From: Planctomycetota bacterium
GTDB taxonomy: Bacteria; Planctomycetota; UBA1135; UBA2386
Direction: 5' to 3'
Assembly: GCA_947444055.1 (NCBI GenBank)
Contig: CANEYR010000018.1
Location: 1 to 56,667, forward strand
Length of the DNA: 56,667 bases
A program made the position numbers and the translations under genes. Below the pieces are notes generated by a model, which was not told the DNA's origin, did no database searches, and saw only the letters and a list, made by a program, of their open reading frames with translations. Positions 41,305 to 53,181 of this stretch are shown here, piece after piece. Each line of letters opens with the position of its first letter. Positions within the stretch are counted from its first letter, which is position 1.

Positions 41305-42771
41305 TCACTGCGGACGCAAGTCGTTCGGCAGCAACTCGAGGGATGCGATCGAAGTCGTGGCGCCATCGGTGGCCTGGCCAACAATGCCAACGACGCGCTC
41401 CCCGGCACAGGCGGCAGCGCCGCGCACTTCGCTCAAGGGGCTGGCCCCGAGCTCCGTTGGTGGCAGCGAAGCACCGTCTGGACCTGCGGCTCGCACAGTC
41501 ACGGCCCCAGGTTCGACGGCGCCAGCAAAGATGAGCCGCGTGCTGGGCGTGCCGACCATGTTGGGCGGCGCTTCTTCGAGAACGAGGGCTGCGAAGTCGC
41601 CGCCGGCCGCATCAACCCAAACGCGACCGGCGCGCAGCACGGTGCCGTTTTGCAACAGCACCTTGATCTGCTCGTCGGCGATGTCGGGCGCGCTCCCAAA
41701 CGCATCGGTCTCCGTGAACGAGCCATCGACGAGGCTGCGCGCGGTGACGACCACCATGCGGCCGGATCGATCGAGGAACAACACGCCTGAGCCCTGGCGT
41801 TGGATCACATCGTCTGCACTCCAGGTATCGCGTTCGACGGCGGCATAGCTGATGCGCACCAAGACCAGACCGTCGGTGGGTGCTGGCACTGGCGGGCGCG
41901 GTTGGCGCAGGGCCTCGCCCGGAACCGCCGCGATGTCGACGCTCGGACGATTGCCTTCGGCGGCGGCGCGATAGCCATCCTGGACCAGCACGCCCTTCCC
42001 AGGTTCGCCGTAGTAGCTGACGTAGGGGGTCAACAGCGAGCTGACGTCGGTGACCGTAAAACCAGTGAACAGCGCCCCACTCACGTATGGACGCGCTACC
42101 CAGAACGCCGTCTTGTCGGTCACCGTTTGCCGATGTTGCCTGGCGATGCGCAAGGACACTTCGACGTGCGTGCCGGCTGGCGCCAGCGCGACCTTGCGCA
42201 CATCACCGGTTTGCATGCCGCGGAAGATCACGGCCGAACCAGGCCGCAGCCCGTGATTCTCGGGCACGAGCAGGGTCATCAGCAAATCGCCGTGCGCAAT
42301 GTCCTCAAGCGCGTCGTCATCCGAGGTGGTCGCTGGCCGTTCCTTTCCCGCCAGCAAACTGCCCGCCGTCAGTGGCGAGCCACGATCACTCGGCGTGTAG
42401 AACGTGATGTAGGAATCGCGCACCAACGTGTCGAGGCCGGTGGCACCCTCGGTGAGTCCACCAAAGCGCGGCGTCACGATCCAAAAGGCGCTGTTGACGC
42501 AGGCGTGCAGAGCGCCAGGCGGATCGAGCAGCAAGTGCGCCGTCGCTTTCCTGCCGTCCGTCGAGATCGTCACATTACGAACGGTGCCGACGTTGACGCC
42601 GCGGTAGCGAACATTGGCACCAGCTCGCAGACCTCGCGCCTCGGCGAACTCGACCTGCAGCGGGATGCCCGGGCGTTCGTCGAGATGGCGCAGGATGCGC
42701 ACGATCCACACGGCACCGACGATCGCGAGCACGAGCGTCAGGGAACCGATCAGGTAGCGAAAGCGATGCAT
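41305..42771 (-). CDS. MlaD-like protein: two MCE domains plus trypsin-like C-terminal domain
   Basis: 488 aa. One N-terminal anchor (YLIGSLTLVLAIVGAVWIVR), then MCE domain 1 (VEFAEARGLRAGANVRYRGV) and domain 2 (LVPENHGLRPGSAVIFRGMQ). The C-terminal part, from about residue 290, resembles a DegP-like protease fold: GSGVLFLDRSGRMVVVTARS, where a catalytic His would be expected but Arg-Ser is found, and later GGDFAALVLEE. No catalytic Ser motif is seen, so it is likely inactive. Lipid-binding subunit for the fused MlaFE transporter. Confidence 0.85.
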   Translation of the reverse strand: MHRFRYLIGSLTLVLAIVGAVWIVRILRHLDERPGIPLQVEFAEARGLRAGANVRYRGVNVGTVRNVTISTDGRKATAHLLLDPPGALHACVNSAFWIVTPRFGGLTEGATGLDTLVRDSYITFYTPSDRGSPLTAGSLLAGKERPATTSDDDALEDIAHGDLLMTLLVPENHGLRPGSAVIFRGMQTGDVRKVALAPAGTHVEVSLRIARQHRQTVTDKTAFWVARPYVSGALFTGFTVTDVSSLLTPYVSYYGEPGKGVLVQDGYRAAAEGNRPSVDIAAVPGEALRQPRPPVPAPTDGLVLVRISYAAVERDTWSADDVIQRQGSGVLFLDRSGRMVVVTARSLVDGSFTETDAFGSAPDIADEQIKVLLQNGTVLRAGRVWVDAAGGDFAALVLEEAPPNMVGTPSTRLIFAGAVEPGAVTVRAAGPDGASLPPTELGASPLSEVRGAAACAGERVVGIVGQATDGATTSIASLELLPNDLRPQ

Positions 42772-42855
42772 CGGCGCGGTTCCTCGCTGGGTCGCGGGAC
42801 GACGTAGGTGGCCGGACTACCGGACAATCCATCGCGCACCCCGCAAATCGGTCGG

Positions 42856-45603
<2,748 letters not shown>

Positions 45604-45604
<1 letters not shown>

Positions 45605-46698
45605 TAGGCCCCACTGATCGGCATGACCACGTAGGTGAACGACTCGCCGAGGGTGAACTTGGCCGGCATCGAATCGTCGGACATGTCGAGTCGGATCTGG
45701 TCCAGTTGGCAGACGCGCAACGCTTCCAGGATGTAGTCCGGGTTGAAGTTGATGCTGCCGCCAGCGCCCTTCACCACCGCATCGATGACGACGTCCGCGC
45801 GCCCACGCGCCGAGCTTTCTGCGGTCATGCGCAGCGTTTGGTCGCCAACTTCGAAGCGCACCATGCGCAGTTCGGCAGAGCACAGCACCGAGGCGCGTCG
45901 CAGCGCCCCTTCCAACACGGCGCGTGGCACTTCCACGGTCGTGTCGGCAGATTTTGGCAGGACCCCTTCGTAGTCGGGGAAGCGAGTCTCCAGCAGTTGG
46001 CTGACCAGCTGCGCCTTGCCGGTCGTGAACACGATCTGCTTGTCCCCAACCTCGATCTGTAGCGGCTCCTTACTGCCTTCGGTCAGCGCCCTGGCGATGG
46101 TGTTGAGAGCTCGCAGCGGCACCACAACCTTGAACTCGGTCTTGGAATCGCTGTTTTCGTAGCTGATCGCCAGTCGCCGACCATCGGTGGCGACCATGCG
46201 CACACAGCCGGCGGCAGCATCTAGCAACACGCCGTTGATCGCGTAGCGCGTCTCTTCCCGAGCGGCAGCAAACACCGTCTCCTGGATCATGCGCAGCATG
46301 CGCCCACTGGGCATTTCGATTCGCTTGCCCGACTTCACCTGCACTTCGTCAGGGAACTGTTCAGGATCCTCGCCAAGCAGCACGAACGAACCACCACCGC
46401 TTTCGATGCGGCAACGGTTGTCGGTGCTTTCCAACGTGACGGTTGGGTCGCTCAGTTCTCGCAGCAAGGCCAACGTCTCGCGAGCGGGTAGCAGGACCTT
46501 GCCCTTCTTCGAAACCTTCACCGAATCGAGCGTGACGCGCGCCGCCATCTCGAGGTCGGTCGCAAACAACGTGATGCCGTCGGTATCAGCCCGCACCAGA
46601 AAGTTGTGCAAGATCGGCTTCGTGGTCTTTGCAGGCACCACGGATGACACCACGTTGACAGCTTCTTGCAGGGCCGTGCGGTCGCAGAGGATCTTCAT
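45604..46698 (-). CDS. dnaN: DNA polymerase III beta subunit (sliding clamp)
   Basis: 364 aa. ATG at 46698 gives MKILCDRTALQEAVNVVS, the family start; three clamp domains with LPARETLALLRELS, YAINGVLLDAAAGCVRMVAT and a C-terminal TLGESFTYVVMPIS. Encircles DNA and tethers polymerase III. No clear ribosome site. Second gene after dnaA, 470 nt downstream of it. Confidence 0.96.
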
Positions 46699-47168
46699 CG
46701 AGGCAGGAGGAGAAGGCGCGGTTGCATGGAGTGACTCACAGGCGCAGGGCAATGCAGCAGTGCATCGCGAACACGCTGGACGGGTGACTGCGTAAGAGAG
46801 AGAAATCTTCTCTCTTCGCCGTCGTCCGTCCCGTCACGAGTGTGGGAAGGTTAGCCAGCGAAGAGGCTCAGATCGACCAGAATAGCGGCTTGCAGGGCGA
46901 TCCAGACAACCTGGAAAAGCCTCGGGAAAACGCCGCGAGAACTCGACATCTCCACGGACGGTCTGGTTGTGGGCGGGCGACATCGCGACGGCGCGCAGAG
47001 TCATGCACGGGATTCCGCGAACACTGCAGCATCCCTCCCACGCCTCTGCACAGGCTTCGATACGCGCGTCGGGGCTGTCGGTGCTACCTGGCTTCAGAGC
47101 GAGCGACAACGCGTCAAAAGATCGAGCGGCCGCGACATTACCATGCACCAAGGGGTGTCGTTCTCGCC
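46699..47168. other. dnaA-dnaN intergenic region
   Basis: 470 nt between the dnaA stop and dnaN start, long for this pair. I saw no exact TTATCCACA-type DnaA box and no AT-rich unwinding stretch. An 8-bp hairpin, AAGAGAGA with TCTCTCTT around a 7-nt loop, lies at 46794-46816, about 95 nt before dnaN. A 105-codon frame here (46834-47151, minus) has no family likeness and is probably chance. Confidence 0.6.
46794..46816 (-). terminator. Hairpin upstream of dnaN, possible terminator or attenuator
   Basis: A perfect 8-bp stem AAGAGAGA/TCTCTCTT with a 7-nt loop sits between dnaA and dnaN. It could separate dnaA transcription from dnaN. There is no T tract after it on the minus strand, so function is uncertain. 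Confidence 0.3.
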
Positions 47169-48863
47169 TCAGTTGCGGAACGAGCGCGTCAGCATGCGGT
47201 TGCTCAGTCCGTCCAGCAGTTCCTTGAACATGCGATCCTTCTGGGAGCGGTCACGGATCTTGTTGACTGCGTAGAGCACGGTCGTGTGGTCGCGGTTGCC
47301 AAAGACGCGGCCGACGTCTTCCAGCGAGCTCTCGGTGTGCTCCCGCAGCAAGAACATCGCAATCTGTCGCGGCAGACTGACGGTCTGCGTGCGGCCCTTG
47401 CCGGTCAGCTCGCGAGCGGTGATCGCGAATTCGCTCGTGATCAGCATCATCACGTCGTCGATCGACACCTGCGCATGCCGAACAGGCATGCCACGCACAC
47501 AGCTTTCGGCGAGGCCGAGCGTGATCGGTTGGTCGGTGATCGCAGCGATGCCGACGACCTTGATGACGGCACCTTCGAGTTCACGGATGTTGGTGGTGAC
47601 TCGTTCGGCCAAGAAGCGCGCGACCTCGTCGGGCAGGTCAACACCACGCCCAGCAGCCTTGCGCCGCACGATCGCGGCTCGCGTGTCAAAGCACGGCGCT
47701 TCGACTTCGGCAACGAGGCCCCACTTGAAGCGCGAGACGAGTCGTTCTTCGATCGTTGGGATCTCGATCGGCGGCCGATCCGACGACAGCACGATCTGCC
47801 GCTGCAAGTCGTACAGGGCATTGAAGGTGTGGAAGAACTCGTCCTGAGTCTTTTCCTTGTTGGCGAGGAACTGCACGTCGTCGATCACTAGCACGTCGGC
47901 CGTCCGGTATTGCTCGCGGAAGGCATCGAGTTGGTGTGACTGGATCGCCTGGATGAAGGCGTTCGTGAAGTCCTCGCAGCTCATGTAGATGACGCGAGCC
48001 GACGGGTCGCGTCGCAGCACCGTGTGGCAGATCGCTTGCAGCAAGTGCGACTTGCCGAGGCCCACATTGCCATGCAGGAACAACGGGTTGTAGGCACAGC
48101 CGGGGTTCTCACCGATCGCTAGTGAGGAGGCATGCGCCAGGCGGTTGCACGGCCCCACCACGAACCGATCGAACGTGTAGTTGGGGTTGAGGGGGTTGCC
48201 AGCTCGTCGCGGCGTCGAGACACCGTTCGTCGGGAAACCGTTCGTCGAGACACCACTTGGCGAGACACCGTTCGCCGCAGGTGAGAGAACCAGCGGTGAG
48301 TGAACCGCCGAGGAAGGCGTCGGCGATTGCTTCGCCTCCTGCGCGCGCATGAGGCGTTCGACCTCCTCTGAGACGGTCGATGGCTGCGCAAAACGCAGAC
48401 TGTCCCAGCCATCCTCGTCGCGATGGGTCAGCACAATGCGGCGGCGTGCACCGGTCTTCAGGCCGTAGCTAGAGGTGCTACCGCCAGAGTGACTGCCGCC
48501 AGACTCACTCCCGGATGCATCTGCCAGGGCACCTAGCGCCGCCACGGCATCCTGCAGCGTTGTCAGGTAGTTCTTCTGCAGCCAGTCGCGAACAAACTGA
48601 CTGGTGACGGAGAGTTCGATCTCCTGGTCGTCCACGCGGCGGACGTCCAAGGAACGGAACCAGGTTTCGAGCTGCTCGCGGCGCACGCGAGTGCCGAGTT
48701 GTTGGATCAGCGAGCGCAGTGTGTCTCGTTCAATCTGCGTGTCTCGTTCAATCTGTGTGTCTCGTTCAATCTGCGGGTTCCGTTCAATCTGCGGGTTCCG
48801 TTCAATCTGCGCCGGGCGGACGACCGCTGGTGGCAGAGGTTCGGGAACTTGGGCGTCGACCAT
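47169..48863 (-). CDS. dnaA: Chromosomal replication initiator DnaA with repetitive N-terminus
   Basis: Domains: I (LRSLIQQLGTRVRREQLETW), a variable linker, III AAA+ (HGNVGLGKSHLLQAI Walker A, VLVIDDVQFLANKEK Walker B, IREL-type sensor), IV (GKGRTQTVSLPRQIAMFLLR and FGNRDHTTVLYAV DNA-binding signature). About 564 aa, longer than usual. The excess is a five-fold QIER-NP/QIER-DT repeat before domain I and a repetitive linker (SPSGVSTNGFPTNGVST). Start at ATG 48863 is tentative; 48893 is also possible and no convincing ribosome site was seen. Confidence 0.95.
   Translation of the reverse strand: MVDAQVPEPLPPAVVRPAQIERNPQIERNPQIERDTQIERDTQIERDTLRSLIQQLGTRVRREQLETWFRSLDVRRVDDQEIELSVTSQFVRDWLQKNYLTTLQDAVAALGALADASGSESGGSHSGGSTSSYGLKTGARRRIVLTHRDEDGWDSLRFAQPSTVSEEVERLMRAQEAKQSPTPSSAVHSPLVLSPAANGVSPSGVSTNGFPTNGVSTPRRAGNPLNPNYTFDRFVVGPCNRLAHASSLAIGENPGCAYNPLFLHGNVGLGKSHLLQAICHTVLRRDPSARVIYMSCEDFTNAFIQAIQSHQLDAFREQYRTADVLVIDDVQFLANKEKTQDEFFHTFNALYDLQRQIVLSSDRPPIEIPTIEERLVSRFKWGLVAEVEAPCFDTRAAIVRRKAAGRGVDLPDEVARFLAERVTTNIRELEGAVIKVVGIAAITDQPITLGLAESCVRGMPVRHAQVSIDDVMMLITSEFAITARELTGKGRTQTVSLPRQIAMFLLREHTESSLEDVGRVFGNRDHTTVLYAVNKIRDRSQKDRMFKELLDGLSNRMLTRSFRN
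48208..48270. repeat. Short tandem repeats in the dnaA linker
   Basis: The plus strand repeats GAGACACCGTTCG-like units (with one ACACCACTTGG variant) about four times, encoding the recurring NGVS/STNG motif between DnaA domains I and III. Units are 15-18 bp, consistent with slippage in a tolerant, disordered linker. Confidence 0.6.
48720..48809. repeat. Five 18-bp tandem repeats in the dnaA 5' end
   Basis: Five in-frame 18-bp copies encode QIERNP twice and QIERDT three times. Copies differ by one to four bases. The period is a multiple of three, so copy-number change would keep the frame. Confidence 0.9.
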
Positions 48864-49282
48864 GGTGGTCAAGGGAGTGGTGTACGGGGTCAAGGGTGGG
48901 CAGGTACAGACCGGTAGCGCAAGGCAACGGTGACGATCTTCCGAGGGGGGACTGGGGTGTCCCTGGGAGAGCCCAAAGCCTGGGTAGCAGGGTTGCTGGG
49001 TGCAGGGTTGGGCGAAGCTGCTACGACGTCAAGAACGAGAGGGTTGGCTTACGCGGCGAACAAGACGAGTTGGATCTGCGGTTAGGCGACCTCGACGCCA
49101 ACTCGACGACTGACGTTCGCGTTCTTACCAGTCACATCGAAGCATGCAAGAGCGCACGCACAACTTTGCTCGCGACTCTTCACACGTGCTCAACAACTTC
49201 TTCGCAAGCGCTGCTCGCTCACCCACGAACAGCAACCACTTGGAGAGCTTCGCAGCTCGCGCGATGACCTCGAGAAACACCT
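48864..49282. other. Region upstream of dnaA
   Basis: 419 nt between the desulfurase stop and the dnaA start. It should contain the dnaA promoter and might contain origin sequence. I saw no consensus DnaA boxes and no clear promoter. Nothing else recognised. Confidence 0.5.
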
Positions 49283-50401
49283 TCAGTTTTTTTTCTGTCG
49301 GGAGAGCACAAGGGAGCCGACGCGCTGGCCGACTTCGCGCAGCAGTTCCGCGTCATCGCACCAACCAAAACTGAAGCGAACGCTTGCACGCGCAGCGGCT
49401 TCGTCGAGACCGATTGCAAGCAAGATGCGCGGCGGGGTTGGTGCGCCCGACGAGCACGCTGAGCCACTCGATGCATGCACGCCAGCCAGGTCGAGAGCTG
49501 GCACCAGGTTGCGGCCATCGACGTGCGCGAAATGCAGCATCACCGTGTTCGGCACACTGTTGGCGAGTGGCGTCAGCACCCGATGCGCGACGGCGGAGCC
49601 GGCGACGCCAGCGAGAAAGTTTGCACGGATTGCCAACATGCGAGTGCGGCGCCACGACTGCGTCGTCAGTGCTTGCTCGATGGCCAACGCATTCGCCGCT
49701 GCCAACGCCGGACTCTGTGTACCTGGTCGCAGACCAAGCTCCTGGCTGCCGCCGCGCAACAGTGGACGCAGTTGCCGATGCAGGTCGCGGCCAAGCAACA
49801 CGCCATGACCACGCAGTCCCCCCGCCTTGTGCGGCGACAGCGCGACCACGGCACCCGTGGCGAGCACTTCGTGCAGCGGCACCCGACCAAGCGTCTGCGC
49901 TGCATCGACGAAGAGCGGCACCCGCAGCTGCTCTGCCAGTTGGGCAGCGGCCGCGACGGGTTGCAGGGTGCCGAGTTCACTCTGCGCATGCGTCAAGCAG
50001 AGCAGCCCCACTCGTTGCTCGGGTTCGACAACCAGGGCGACACCCTCCGCGTCGACCTGCCACGCGACAACCCCACGCTGCTTTGCGCACTCGAACACCG
50101 CCGGATGCTCCACCGCGGCGAGGGCAACCGGCAGCGAAGCGTCACCAAGCCCCATGACCGCCAGGTTGGCAGCTTCAGTGCCGCCACTGGTGAACAGCAC
50201 GTCGGCCGCGGCGAGATGGAAGGCATCCGCGATGCGTTGGCGAGCTTGCTCGAGCACGGCGCGAGCGGCCCTGCCACTGCCGTGAATGCTGGCTGGGTTG
50301 CCGGGGCAGGCCCGCTCCGCGGCGACGAACGCGGCCAACACCTCGTCGGTCGCTGGCGCCCCCGCGTTGTGATCGCAGAACACGACATCGGACGCCTTCA
50401 C
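49283..50401 (-). CDS. Cysteine desulfurase (NifS/IscS family)
   Basis: 372 aa PLP enzyme removing sulfur from cysteine. Seen: FTSGGTEAANLAVMG, AHAQSELGTLQP (HANNExGT-like), VDAAQTLGRVPL, LSPHKAGGLRG with the PLP Lys, and SSGSACSSG with the catalytic Cys. Its GTG overlaps the bshA stop, so it is the last gene of the bacillithiol-side run. No iscU or sufU follows. Likely sulfur donor for Fe-S clusters or thiolation. Ends QKKN from an eight-A run. Confidence 0.93.
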   Translation of the reverse strand: MKASDVVFCDHNAGAPATDEVLAAFVAAERACPGNPASIHGSGRAARAVLEQARQRIADAFHLAAADVLFTSGGTEAANLAVMGLGDASLPVALAAVEHPAVFECAKQRGVVAWQVDAEGVALVVEPEQRVGLLCLTHAQSELGTLQPVAAAAQLAEQLRVPLFVDAAQTLGRVPLHEVLATGAVVALSPHKAGGLRGHGVLLGRDLHRQLRPLLRGGSQELGLRPGTQSPALAAANALAIEQALTTQSWRRTRMLAIRANFLAGVAGSAVAHRVLTPLANSVPNTVMLHFAHVDGRNLVPALDLAGVHASSGSACSSGAPTPPRILLAIGLDEAAARASVRFSFGWCDDAELLREVGQRVGSLVLSRQKKN

Positions 50402-51507
50402 GGCTCGCCAAGCACCCGCGCGTAGATCTTCTCGTACTGGGCGACGATGCGATCGGTGGCGAAGTGGTCGACGGCGCGTTGGCGAGCCATGTTCGAGAGC
50501 CGTTCGTGTTTGCTGTCATCGTTCAGGATGAGCAGGGCTTCGCGCGCCATCGCTGCCGGGTCAGCAAAGGGCACCAACTTGCCGGTGTCGCCAAGGACCT
50601 CGGCGACGCCACCCACGGCGGTGCTGACGCATGGCACCCCACAGCTCATCGCCTCAAGCATCGACAGTCCGAAGCTCTCGGTCTCCGATGCCGACAAGAA
50701 CAAGTCCGCTTGCGCCAGGATCGCTTCGAGCTGGTCCTGCATGCCAAAGTGCTCAACCTTGTGTTGGCAGCCAAGATCCGCGGCGACAGCGAGCGCGTGC
50801 TCGCGATCAGGACCATCGCCGATCAGCAACAGTCGCGCCGGCACCTCGCGCAGGATCGCGGCAAAGGCGCGCACGACATCGGCCACCCGCTTGACCGGCC
50901 GGAAGTTCGACGCGTGGACCAGAATGCGTTCTTGGTCTGGGCGCTGCCGCCACGGTTTGCGACCGGTCGGCTTGAATCGTTCGATGTCGACGAAGTTCGG
51001 CACGACCTCCACTGGCTTGCGCACGCCGAACACCAGGTGGGTTTCATCGGCGAGGTATTTGCTCACGGCGGTGACCGCATCGGATTGCTCCAAGGCGAAC
51101 CGAGTCGGTCGCATGTAGGCGCGATCACTGCCGACGACGGTGATGTCGGTGCCGTGCAAGGTGGTGATGAACTTCAGGCAGCCACCGCACATGCTGCGCG
51201 CCAGGAACGCACTGACTGCGTGTGGAATCGCGTAGTGAACATGGAACAGGTCGACCTTCGCTTCCTCGCGGACCTCCAACATGCGAGTCGCCAACGCCAA
51301 GTCGTACGGCGGATACCGAAACAGCGGATAGGCCGTAACCGCGACCTGGTGGAAACGCAGCCCAGGAACACCGCGCCGCAGCCGACTGGGGCGGTCGTAG
51401 CTGAGCAAGTGCACTTCGTGACCGCGCTGCGCCAGCGCGTGCGCCATCTCGGTTGCGACGACACCACTCCCGCCAACGGTCGGATAGCAGACGATGCCAA
51501 TGCGCAT
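50398..51507 (-). CDS. bshA: N-acetyl-alpha-D-glucosaminyl L-malate synthase
   Basis: GT4-type glycosyltransferase, first step of bacillithiol synthesis (UDP-GlcNAc plus L-malate). Seen: IGIVCYPTVGGSGVVATEMA (BshA signature), HVHYAIPHAVSAFLA, VHASNFRPVKRVADVVRAF and the C-terminal SASETESFGLSMLEAMSCGV. 369 aa, normal. bshB1 and bshC lie upstream on the same strand, separated by parA and an ATPase-like gene, supporting the assignment. Confidence 0.93.
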   Translation of the reverse strand: MRIGIVCYPTVGGSGVVATEMAHALAQRGHEVHLLSYDRPSRLRRGVPGLRFHQVAVTAYPLFRYPPYDLALATRMLEVREEAKVDLFHVHYAIPHAVSAFLARSMCGGCLKFITTLHGTDITVVGSDRAYMRPTRFALEQSDAVTAVSKYLADETHLVFGVRKPVEVVPNFVDIERFKPTGRKPWRQRPDQERILVHASNFRPVKRVADVVRAFAAILREVPARLLLIGDGPDREHALAVAADLGCQHKVEHFGMQDQLEAILAQADLFLSASETESFGLSMLEAMSCGVPCVSTAVGGVAEVLGDTGKLVPFADPAAMAREALLILNDDSKHERLSNMARQRAVDHFATDRIVAQYEKIYARVLGEP

Positions 51508-51537
51508 AGGGCAGGATGCTAGCGCTGCTGGCAGGCC

Positions 51538-52134
51538 TCAGCGATCGTCGAACGCCGACACCTGCAGGAGTTCAATCACAACGAGCAGGTTGTTCCGTTC
51601 GTCGCGAGCCATGCGGCAGTTGCCGCCGAACGAGGCGACGAAGTCACACAGCGTCTCGGCGCGTTCCTGCAGGTGGTGGTCACCAAGGCCCCCGCGGCTT
51701 TCGATCTCGAGCAGCACCGAATCCTCTTCGGCTCGGGTCGTCACTAACAGTTCACCACCGGCGTCGAGGCGACCGACCGCGATCATCAAGGCCCGCTGCG
51801 TCGCGAACGCGAGCTGGCCAGCTTGGCAGGCGATGAGCGGCAAGTTGTCGGCCAAGTGTTGGCGCACGACGATCGGAGTTCCGAGCTCGGCGAGGCAGGA
51901 CGTGATGGCACGGTGCACGATGCGGTTGAGATCGCACGGCTGCGGCGCTTCATTGCGTTCGATCAGCGAGCTGACCAGCTCCTGCAACGTTGCGGCCTCC
52001 TGCTCGAGCACATCCGGAGCATCCAGGTCGTCCGCGTCGTCGTTCTGCTGCAAACGGTAGGCGCGTTCATCGATGCGTCCGAGACACTGGCCGAGCAGTG
52101 TCGTCAAGTCGTCGAGATTGGGCTCGCGCGTCAT
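51538..52134 (-). CDS. Histidine-kinase-like ATPase-domain protein
   Basis: 198 aa. The middle resembles a degenerate HATPase/DHp pair: TLQELVSSLIERNEAPQPCD followed by IVHRAITSCLAELGTPIVVR and VTTRAEEDSVLLEIESRGG (N/G1-like region). A canonical phospho-His and the N box are not evident. No membrane segment. It lies 73 nt after parA and 30 nt before bshA. Function unknown. Confidence 0.6.
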   Translation of the reverse strand: MTREPNLDDLTTLLGQCLGRIDERAYRLQQNDDADDLDAPDVLEQEAATLQELVSSLIERNEAPQPCDLNRIVHRAITSCLAELGTPIVVRQHLADNLPLIACQAGQLAFATQRALMIAVGRLDAGGELLVTTRAEEDSVLLEIESRGGLGDHHLQERAETLCDFVASFGGNCRMARDERNNLLVVIELLQVSAFDDR

Positions 52135-52207
52135 GCGCGGCTGCTATCGGCCGACGAGTTCCACGACATGAAGCGATCTCCGACAGTCGCTCGCGATGTC
52201 TTTCGTT

Positions 52208-53068
52208 TCAGGCTGATGCTTCGGCAGCCGCGGCTGGCGGCTCGTGCGGGCGCTGTGCAGGCGGTGTGGTCGTTGGCACGGCAGCAGCTTTAGGCGCCCC
52301 GGCCCCGATCATCGCCAGCAGCTCGTTGGCGAACGCTTCATAGTCGCGGGCCCCGTTGCTGTCGGGGGCGTGCTCGAAAATGGTCCGACCAAAGCTCGGT
52401 GACTCCGCCAACTTCACGTTGTTACGAATGCGGGTCTTGGTCAACAGCGAGCCGAAGTGCGTCTCGATCTCGCGCAACACTTCGGTGCTCAGGTTGGTGC
52501 GAGCATCGAGCATGCACGGCAGCACGCACGCGATCTTCAAAGCTGGGTTCAGGCGCTTCTGCACGAGCTGGATCACCTCAAGCAGTTTCGCCATGCCTTG
52601 CAGCGACAAGTACTCGGCTTGCATCGGGATCACGACGTGATCGGCGGCGACGAGGGCGTTGGCACTGAGCACGCCAAGGGACGGCGGACAATCGAACAAC
52701 ACGAAGTCGAAGGTCGCCGCACCAGGGAACGCTTCGAGCGCCTCGCGCAGAATCGTCTCGCGGCCGATGCGGTTGGCGAGCACCTGTTCGACCCCGGCTA
52801 GCGACGTGTCACTCGGCACCACCGCGAGATTTGGCAAGGTCGTGGGCTGCACGAGCTCTTGCAGCGGCGTGTCTTCGACCAACAAGCTCGTCAGCGTGTG
52901 GCTTTCAAGGTCTGGACGCTTGTCGACATGCACCGTCAGGTTGGCCTGCGGGTCCATATCGAGCAACAGCACGCGATAGCCTCTCCTGGCCAAAGCGGCG
53001 CCAAGGTTGACCGTGGTGGTGGTCTTGCCGACACCACCCTTTTGATTGATGACCGCGATGCGTTGCAT
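52208..53068 (-). CDS. parA: ParA/Soj-family ATPase
   Basis: 286 aa, ATG at 53068 following GGAGG. Deviant Walker A KGGVGKTTTTVNLG, Walker A' DMDPQANLT, Walker B FDFVLFDCPPSLG. Typical chromosome-partitioning ParA. No parB is in the window, and the next genes belong to other pathways, so parB may be elsewhere. Its placement inside the bacillithiol run and near dnaA/gyrB agrees with an origin-proximal position. Confidence 0.93.
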   Translation of the reverse strand: MQRIAVINQKGGVGKTTTTVNLGAALARRGYRVLLLDMDPQANLTVHVDKRPDLESHTLTSLLVEDTPLQELVQPTTLPNLAVVPSDTSLAGVEQVLANRIGRETILREALEAFPGAATFDFVLFDCPPSLGVLSANALVAADHVVIPMQAEYLSLQGMAKLLEVIQLVQKRLNPALKIACVLPCMLDARTNLSTEVLREIETHFGSLLTKTRIRNNVKLAESPSFGRTIFEHAPDSNGARDYEAFANELLAMIGAGAPKAAAVPTTTPPAQRPHEPPAAAAEASA

Positions 53069-53181
53069 GAATGCCTCCGAACGGATGGTCGCGCGGGGTG
53101 CAGCCGCTTGCGAGGGCAAACTCCGCAGGAAGGAGCAGAACGGACGTGGCTAGCTGGCCGTGCGGTTTGGCGTGTGCGAAC

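Noticed and set aside
40336..41790. 484-aa plus-strand frame opposite the MlaFE and MCE genes
   Set aside because: Antisense shadow; the minus-strand genes carry clear ABC and MCE motifs.
46834..47151. 105-aa minus-strand frame between dnaA and dnaN
   Set aside because: No family, no ribosome site, and mixed composition; more likely a regulatory gap.
49283..49310. Run of eight T's near the desulfurase 3' end as a terminator
   Set aside because: It lies inside the coding sequence (encodes QKKN) and has no preceding stem on the relevant strand.
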